This document shows, in pieces, positions 57,059-64,000 of a stretch of DNA of 64,000 nucleotides (position 1 is the stretch's first letter; the number at the start of each line of letters is the position of its first letter). Under the pieces are notes generated by a model. The model worked only from the letters and a program-made list of their open reading frames with translations, was not told the DNA's origin and searched no databases. Made by a program: the position numbers and the translations under genes. This DNA comes from Eustoma russellianum (Eukaryota > Streptophyta > Magnoliopsida > Gentianales > Gentianaceae): NCBI GenBank assembly GCA_036186865.1, contig AP025067.1:18065518-18129517 (forward strand). Reading direction: 5' to 3'.

Positions 57059-57976
57059 TTAGACCAAGAGTCGAGGACACATCTCCCTTATCTGATCTTC
57101 GAGCTCCCATGTGGCTTCTTTTTCGGTGTGATTACTCTACTGGACCTTCACATACGGGATAACTCGGTGCCTTAGAACTTGTTCCTTGCGATCCACAATC
57201 CTTATAGGAACCTCTTCGTAGGTCGTATCATTTCTCACTTTCAGAGGTCGTGCCTCTAAAACATGACTAGGATCAGGGACATATCTTCTGAGTTGCGACA
57301 CGTGGAATACGTTGTGCACTTGCGAGAACGCTGGAGGCAAAGCAAGTCAATAAGCCAGAGTTCCAATCTTCTCGAGCACCTCAAAGGGACCCACATATCG
57401 AGGGCTCAACTTACCCTTCTCTCCAAATCTCATCACCCCTTTCATAGGCGAAACTCTGAGATACACCTTCTCTCCCACCTCAATTTCCAAAGGTCGTCTC
57501 CTCAAATTAGCCCAACTCTTACTCCGGTCTTGGGCCGCTTTCAATCGTTGACGAATCACATTGATCTTTTTTAACGTCTGCTCGACCAATTCCGGACCTA
57601 TAATGGCTCTCTCACCAACCTCATCCCAATATAGTGGTGACCTACACTTCCGTCCATATAGAGCCTCAAAAGGTGCCATCCAAATAGCACTGTGATGACT
57701 ATTATTATATGAGAACTCGATTAGCTTCACCATGCCATCCCAGTTTCCCTTAAAATCCAATGCACATGCTCGTAACATATCCTCGAGCATCTGAATAATC
57801 CTCTGGGACCGACCATCGGTCTGAGGATGGAATGTCGTACTCAATCTTAACACAGTACCCATAGCCTTCTGACAAGCTCTCCAGAATCGCAACGTAAATC
57901 TCGGGTCCCCATCAGATATTACACTCACAGGAATGCCATGTAAGCTCACAACACTATCCACGCACAAGGTCACCAA
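57059..57976 (-). pseudogene. pol: Integrase core to chromodomain of element F
   Basis: The frame 57347-57976 has VISDGDPRFTLRFW (normally SDRDPRF), FHPQTDGRSQRIIQ and the GPY-type SPRYVGPFEV. The catalytic Glu of SER is Gln here (SQR). A TGA follows LAY. The frame 57137-57340 continues with QVHNVFHVSQLRRYV and VIPYVKVQ; a TAG then replaces the chromodomain Trp, after which SNHTEKEATWELEDQ follows to a stop at 57059. Element F cannot make a working integrase. Confidence 0.92.
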
Positions 57977-57979
57977 CTT

Positions 57980-58855
57980 CTACAAGGGCATCTCCATGGA
58001 TATCAGAAGAAAGTGTGCAGACTTAGTCAAACGGTCGACGATAACCCAGATAGCATCATTGTTATTTCTTGTTCTGGGGAGTCCAACTAGGAAATCCATG
58101 GTGATATGCTCCCACTTCCATGTGGGAATCTCTAACGGTAGCATTAAACCTTTGGGTCGCTGATGTTCTCCCTTTACATGTTGACACACCAAACATCTCT
58201 CTATGAACTCTGCGATGTGTCTTTTCGTATCACTCCACCAATAGTTTCTCTTCAAGTCATTATACATCTTGGTGGCTCCCAGATAGATAGACAATTTGGT
58301 ATTATGAGCCTCTTTTAGAACCTCCCTTCTAAGATCCAAATTATTGGGCACACATAATCTTCTTTGGAACCAAAGACTCCTATCTCCCAACACCTGAAAT
58401 CCTTCGACCTGACCAGTAGTCAACCTCTGCTTGATATCTCGTAATGCCTCATCATCAACATGCGCTTCTTTAATTTTCTCAACCAGTGTAGGCGTAATGG
58501 TTAGGGTAGCCAGAACATTTGCTGTGGAGTCAAAAATATCCAAATCAAACTTTGCAATCTCTCTCTCCAACGAGGTCTGCCGAGCGTGGCTCGATTTCCT
58601 GTTCAGTGCATCAGCCACTCGATTAGCCTTTTCCAGATGATAACTGATCGTGAGATCGTAATCCTTGATCAACTCCAACCAACGAAGCTGTCTCATATTA
58701 AGTTCCTTCTGAGTGAACGAGTACTTTAAACTTTTATGGTCCGTGAATACTTGGCATTTCTCTCTATGAAGGTAGTGTCGCCAAATCTTCAAAGCAAACA
58801 CTACTGCGGCCAACTCTAAATCATGGGTCGGATAATTTTGTTCATATGGCTTCAA
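57980..58855 (-). pseudogene. pol: RNase H C-terminal part and integrase N-terminal part of element F
   Basis: It contains MKPYEQNYPTHDLELAAVVF, TDHKSLKYSFTQKELNMRQ and VADALNRKSS, then the HHCC finger region (LSIYLGATKMY, where element A has SIHPGSTKMY, so the second His is Tyr) and CLVCQHVKGEHQRP. Then comes the core start ITMDFLVGLPRTRN with the first Asp. A frameshift near 57980 leads to the next part. Confidence 0.92.
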
Positions 58856-58872
58856 CTGTCTCGATGCATAAG

Positions 58873-59688
58873 TTAAGACTCTTCCCTTTGCATCAACACA
58901 CAGCCCAGACCATTCTTAGAAGCATCGCTGTATACCACAAATTCTCCTTCTCCGGAAGGCTGTGCTAATACGGGTGCGGTCGTCAACCTCTTCTTTAATT
59001 CTGTAAAACTCTTCTCACATTCAGGGGTCCATTCAAATTTCGTTTTCTTCTGAGTCAAACGGCTCATAGGCATAACAATAGTCGAGAAACCTTCCACGAA
59101 CTTTCTATAATAGCCTGCCAACCCAAGAAAACTTCGTACTTCAGTCACATTTGTTGGCCTCGACCACTCTGTAATCGCTTCAATCTTCTTGGGGTCCACT
59201 GATATACCTTCCTTGGAAACCACATGACCCAAGAAAGATATGCTTCGTAACTCGCATTTACTAAACTTCGCGAAAAGCTTCTTCTGTCTCAATATTCCTA
59301 GAACGGCCCTCAGATGCATCTCATGTGTCTCTTCATCTGGCGAGTATACCAAGATATCATCGATGAACACCACCATAAATTTATCTAGTTGGTCTCTGAA
59401 TATGGTATTCTTCATGTCCATAAATGCTGTAGGGGCATTAGTGAGTCCGAAGGACATCACCAGAAACTCATAATGCTCATATCTTGTTCGGAAGGCCGTC
59501 TTTGAAATATCGTCGGCCTTGATCATCAGTTGATGGTTTATTGACCTGAGATCAATCTTTGAGAATATCCTCGCACCCTTTAGTTGGTTGAAAAGGTCCT
59601 CAATTCTCGGAAGAGGGTACTTGTTCTTTATAGTAATCTTGTTTAATTCCCGGTAGTCAATTCTCAATTCTCGAAAGAGGGTCCTCAA
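58873..59688 (-). pseudogene. pol: Reverse transcriptase of element F
   Basis: It contains IDYRELNKITIKNKYPLPRIEDL, SKIDLRS-HQL (a two-residue change after it), FLVMSFGLTNAPTAFM, the catalytic FIDD in VVFIDDILVYS, and the RNase H start VVYSDASKNGLGCVLM. At its N-terminal side a small TCAATTCTC-type duplication (about 59655-59695) breaks the join with the preceding frame. Confidence 0.92.
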
Positions 59689-60425
59689 TTCTCAATGCGC
59701 ATACTATCGTCCTTCTTTTTCATAAATAGAACAGGTGCACCCCATGGCGAAGCAATGGGTCGGATGAACTTTCGCTCTAGTAGTTCTTGCAATTGCTCCT
59801 TGAGTTCCTTCAATTCGGCTGGGTCCATATGATAAGGAACTTTAGATATGGGTCCCTCCCTTGGCACCAACTTAATCTCAAACTCTATCTCACGGTTGGG
59901 CGGTAAACCGTGTAGCTCATCAGGAAAGACATCTTTGAACTCTTTGACCACTGGTATCTCGTCGTTAGAAGGTACTCCGACACTGGGATCCATGGCATAA
60001 ACAAGAAAACATTCTCTACCCTTTCGTAGAGTATTATAAGCCTGAGCCGCTGTTAGGTATATCTTTTGTGGCGCCTTCTTAAACTTAGGCCTTCCTTGGA
60101 AGACAAGCGCTTTTCTGGCTGTGTCCTTGATAATAACCTGTTTTTGACGACAATCGATGTTGGCGTGATAACGAGCCAACTAATCCATCCCAAGAATTAT
60201 ATCAAAGTCGCTCATCTGGATAGGTACAAGAGTCGTTTCAAAAATCTGATCTTCCATCTCTAATTCGCAAGCTTGGTACTGATGATGTGAAACAGTTACT
60301 TGGTCTTCGGTGGCTAACACCCGATAAGGAGTCTCTAATCATTCAGGGCATTTATTAAGATTCTTCACGAATGAATGGCTTGCGCCACTATCAAATAGTA
60401 CGTTCGTTGGGACTTTGTTTACAAG
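59685..60425 (-). pseudogene. pol: Protease and linker of element F
   Basis: The active site reads VLFDSGASHSFVKN at about 60366-60410, intact, followed by frames leading to MARYHANIDC and the linker to 59685 (VPSNDEIPVVKEFKDVFPDELHGLPP, then PYHMDPAELKELKEQLQELLERKFIRP). There is a stop in the WL-X-RYH join near 60180. This is the segment deleted in element A. Confidence 0.85.
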
Positions 60426-60639
60426 AATTACATCTAAAGTTTATAGAGTCACAAAAGTATAACATATGCAAGTATAATCAACAGATAAGAAGAAAGACAC
60501 AACTAGAATGCGTAAATCTTAAATATACCTATCACTACTTCATTTGAACCTTGCACGTCTGCATCAGTCATGGAATGAACTCGGACATTCGCCTGAGGCT
60601 TGTTGGGCAGTGGCGGTCTCGCCTCGGGCTATGGCACTG
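60426..60639 (-). other. Gag-protease linker of element F, degraded
   Basis: An AT-rich stretch without a continuous frame between the zinc knuckle and the protease. It may include a small insertion; no ends were seen. Confidence 0.4.
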
Positions 60640-61610
60640 ATTTCATATCTGGGCAATCTTTAATAACATGGCCCACTTTCCCGCATCCGAAGCAGGCTCT
60701 AGTCCTCTAATGACACTCCCCATGATGGGGCTTGTTGCAGTCTTTGCACATCGGCGTTCCTTGTGGAGGGCGTGCATACTGCTGATCATCCCTCGGCGGA
60801 GGTGGTGGTCTAACTGGATGTCCAAAAGGGGGTTGCCGGGCAATCTTCACCCATCTACCTGTACCCCTCCCACTGACCTCCTCTAGAGGTCTCTTGTTCA
60901 TGTCCTGTGCTGCGACTCTCCTGAAGTCACTCTCAACCTAGTAACATGCATCAAGCATCTCCTCGAAAGTCCTCATACCTGCATTCACAATCGTGGACTG
61001 GATACGAGAGTATAATCCCTCCTCAAACTTAAGCATCTTCAGGCGGTTATCAGACATAACCGAAGGAACGAACTTCCCCAAAGCATGAAATGTATCAGCA
61101 TTAACTTTCACTGTCATCTTCCCCTGATGTAACCTTCTGAATGCCCTCATCTTTTCTAACACAGCAGTCTCGGGTACATAGTACCTCCTGAAAGCATCCA
61201 TGAACTGAGCCCAAGTGATAGGCGGCTGTATAAGGGGAACCATGTCATCCCACCACTCACTAGCCTTACCACTAAACAGTGGGTGGCCACATCAACACGA
61301 ATTTATTCAGGCACCTGAGTCAACCTGAAGCATTTCTCCATCTTTACTAACTAATGCTTCGCATCCTCCGGATCAACCTGCAAATGTCGGAGCATGTACC
61401 TTCTTCATATCGCCATAATAGAATCGGATCCCATGCTACGGTGGTGGCGGAGGAGGTGGAGCCTATGGCTGCTGATGCTGCTGTGCCATTGCTTGGGCCA
61501 TGACCAGTAGTGCATCGGTCAGGGCCTGGGGGAGCACGACATGCAGTGGAGTCCCATCATCAGAGTTATTTCCTCTGCCGTTCCCACCATTTTCTTATCT
61601 TGGCGGCATT
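60640..61610 (-). pseudogene. gag: gag of element F
   Basis: It starts near 61610 with MPPR and an immediate stop. The frame 60938-61243 has the capsid core (PPITWAQFMDAFRRYYVPETAVLEKM, KFEEGL, TFEEMLDACY). The frame 60707-60901 has NKRPLEEVSGRG and CKDCNKPHHGEC. Another frame carries an intact zinc knuckle, CFGCGKVGHVIKDC, at 60653-60697. Several frameshifts and stops break the reading. Similarity with the gag of element A ends at KRP, where A has its deletion. Confidence 0.88.
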
Positions 61611-61930
61611 TTGCTAAGACAAGGAAATTTTTTTTTCCAGTTTTGGTCAAGGGCATTTCAGGAATTATATAAACTTAAGAAATAGAAAACAGTCAAATAC
61701 AGATAAATAAAACAAAAATAGAACCCAACCATGCCCCAGACCCGATCATCACTTAGTCTAAATCAAACTTATTCTAAGGTCAAACTTAGTCTCAGATCAG
61801 AGCTTAGTCTATTATCAAACTTAGTCTAAGATTAAACTTACATCTATGTCAAAACTTAAGTCTATAGTCATCTCTTACGTCTAAGATTATTTCTTAATTC
61901 TATCTTTTCCACAGTTGATCTAGAGCCGGG
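61611..61930. other. Leader region between primer site and gag of element F
   Basis: Non-coding. It has several TTAGTCTAA-type words (TCAAACTTAGTCTAAGA) repeated about five times between 61750 and 61890, comparable to the CTTAAG/TTAGTCTAAG words in the leader of element A. Confidence 0.5.
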
Positions 61931-61942
61931 GCTCTGATACCA
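61931..61942 (-). other. Primer binding site of element F
   Basis: On the minus strand TGGTATCAGAGC lies two bases after the LTR end, complementary to initiator tRNA-Met. Confidence 0.9.
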
Positions 61943-61944
61943 CC

Positions 61945-63358
61945 TGTAGCGCCCCGTCCCGAATCCTAGGGTTAGAACCGGTACGTCAGTCGTATTCCGC
62001 TAAGGGATATACAAAGTATCTGTACGAATCCATGCACTTATCAAACGACAGTATTCGATCGCAAAAGCAAATTAAATCAACTAATATCCTAAATTGAAAG
62101 TAAAATCCATAAACTATAAATAGTCAACATCAAGTGAAAATCCCCTAAACGACATCGTAAATTTCGTAAAATGAAATCACTAAGCTAAGTCCTCAAATGA
62201 AATAATAAATAAAATAAACTTCTCTATTTCTCGATCATCAGTCTCCAATCAATCTCTATGAGTCCCAATGAGCCCACTCCGAATCATCTCCAATCCATAT
62301 ATAGTCACACCCTAAATCGTCTGCAAGAAGACATAAAGAACGGTGTGAGCGACAAAAACGTTACTCAGTAGGTACCCTGCCTGCATCGGCCCTGTGAGAT
62401 CATACACGCTAGGACAGTAGTGAAATACATATAAGTACGGTAATACGAAAATAGACTGTCCCTGTTTTCACAAATACGTATAACAATCATAACTTCTTAA
62501 AACAATCAAAACACATAATCATGCGAAATGCGCGTGAAATGCAGTGTCACATATATGATGCAGGATAAGCCTACATTCTCGGAAACATACATACTATCCT
62601 GCAATGCATGAACCCGGGACCTAACAGAACGGAACGGAACAGAACAGAACAGATATACGACTTAGGTCTCGCATATCCTAACAGAACAAAACTGAACGGA
62701 ACAAAACATATATACAATATCGTGATGCATGAATGCAGAGAAATCATAAACGAAACCTTCTTTCGTTTTCCTTTTTTCCTTTTTCCCTTTCCTTTTCCTT
62801 TTCCTTTTCCTTTTTCTTTTTCCTTTTCTTTTCCTTTTTCTTTATGCCCTCAGATTCTCCTCTCAAATTTCATTCCTCCCCTCCTGTGCTTTCCTAACTT
62901 TTGCCCGTCACTTTCCTTACCCCCTCAACTGGCAGCCCTTCAACCCGCACCCCCCACCCTCTCACCCCCGGCTCCCCACCCCGCACCACCCACAACCGCA
63001 CCCCCTAGCTGCACCCCCCCTCTAATCGCACCCCTTCCTCAGCCGCCCCACTCCCTCAACCTCCACCAGCACGGCAGTACGTGGCTATAACCAACCACCA
63101 TCGGCCACGCGCCGCCATCACCAACACCTCCAAACCGATTCTTCGTCATACACACATAAAAAAATACAATCTTTTCAGAGTTGACCTTACAAAAATAGTA
63201 TCACACATATATATACATATACGATTCATCACATACATATATAATCTAATAATCAAGCATCTATACAATCACAAATACTGATACACGATCTCGTTTTCCT
63301 AAAAAAATTAAAGATTATTGTTTGTTACATTCAACAGATGTTAAGGGGGCACCTACCG
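61945..63358 (-). mobile_element. 5' LTR of gypsy element F, truncated
   Basis: It starts TGTAGCGCCCCGTCCC on the plus strand and follows the left LTR to about 63345 (CAGATGTTAAGGGG against CGGATGTTAAGGGG at about 56726). It then stops and copia gag sequence begins near 63359. About 265 bp of U3, with any promoter, are missing. Confidence 0.85.
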
Positions 63359-64000
63359 GATGTGAAGAACACTTGTAGACAGCAAGTGCTGAAGTATTTT
63401 CAGCAGTCTCCATGGATGTAATAAGAGCAGATCCATGAGAAGTAACATGGGAAGAACCCATCATTACTTTAATACGAGATTCTTCTAATCTTACATCAGA
63501 GAATGCAGAATTCAAAGTAGGGAAGGGTTTCATTCCTAGAAGTCTGGTACACATAGAATCAAAATCTTTATGTAAACCTTGTAGAAATCTAAAAGACTCA
63601 TTTAGTTTCAATAAACTTTTTAAAAGCGATGGCAGCAGCAGGTAAGCCCCAGTTATGAGTCTTGTATGTATCAATCTGTTGCTAAAGCAGAGTGAGTTGA
63701 AAATAATAAGAATTCACAAGCTGATCACCTTGCTTAATCTCAGTAATTTGAGTCTCTAGTTCATATATCTTAGCAACATTATCAGTTCAGGAATATAGGA
63801 TACATGATAAAGTTATTTCCTATTTTAGTGGTCATTGAACTGAGTAACCTTGACATAATCATGGCATTCTCAGTTTTATACTGTCGATAGCTAGAATCAG
63901 TAGCATATGAGACTTGCATGTGACCATGAAGATATTCATCCTTACATTTTTCCATGATAAACAACTCTACAAACTTGCTCCATGAGAGATAATTATAACT
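63359..64000 (-). pseudogene. gag: Copia gag, continuing past the window end
   Basis: The frame 63315-63674 has FLQGLHKDFDSMCTRLLGMKPFPTLNSAFSDVRLEESRIKVMMGSSHVTS, and 63782-63964 has CKDEYLHGHMQ and YRQYKTENAMIMSRLLSSM. These are the conserved strings of the copia gag domain (UBN2/retrotran_gag type). Frameshifts separate them. It is the upstream part of gag for the third copia element or a close relative; the first 150 bp repeat sequence at 55159-55309 with about six differences. Confidence 0.85.

Noticed and set aside
62608..63090. Proline- and phenylalanine-rich open frame (and a related one at 55916-56454)
   Set aside because: It is the translation of the pyrimidine tract and the CACCCC block of the LTR of element F.

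Overview
The window looks like repeat-rich nuclear DNA of a flowering plant, probably a eudicot; I cannot name the species. The reasons are many LTR retrotransposons of plant type (Ty3/gypsy chromoviruses of Tekay/Del type and Ty1/copia elements, including a SIRE-like one), primer sites complementary to initiator tRNA-Met, a TRIM, RTE-type LINE pieces, and one intron-containing lipid-transfer protein gene. Nearly everything else is retrotransposon in different states of decay, often nested.

Layout. 1-8733: gypsy element A, young by its LTRs (about 8 differences in about 1.9 kb), with an intact RT-RNase H-integrase-chromodomain ORF. Its 5' LTR has lost its promoter end, its gag start is frameshifted, and the zinc knuckle and protease active site are deleted. 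8734-13027: the only non-TE stretch, with a foldback MITE candidate, a 140-bp tandem duplication, a type-1-like nsLTP gene (10923-11776, two exons) and an RTE-tail/SINE-like piece. 13028-25975: LTR fragments of gypsy and copia type, containing a 389-bp TRIM with TSD and the old gypsy element C (17824-25872), whose pol centre is replaced by 1.4 kb of G-poor DNA. 25976-36000: a minus-strand SIRE-like copia element cut by a 4605-bp solo gypsy-type LTR with a perfect TSD. 36000-46096: LTR fragments, a 171-bp RTE-derived insertion with an 18-bp TSD, an unclassified LTR with a PBS-like site, and an RTE RT fragment. 46097-50248: a plus-strand copia element lacking its integrase. 50249-52430: two gypsy-like LTR fragments. 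52425-64000: a minus-strand copia element split by gypsy element F (55310 to about 63358).

The most unusual signal is non-coding. Several gypsy-type LTRs carry tandem arrays of short hairpins. In element A the stems of four 57-59-bp repeats change with compensating substitutions, and an unrelated LTR (around 51012-51355) shows a similar pattern. Element A also has a second array of perfect 11-bp hairpins whose 6-nt loops alternate between two sequences; a related ATCGATCG array sits in a copia LTR at about 14480. The LTP gene is the only candidate host gene; nothing shows that it works together with its neighbours.

All alignments and counts were made by eye. Element boundaries without TSDs or TG/CA ends are approximate.
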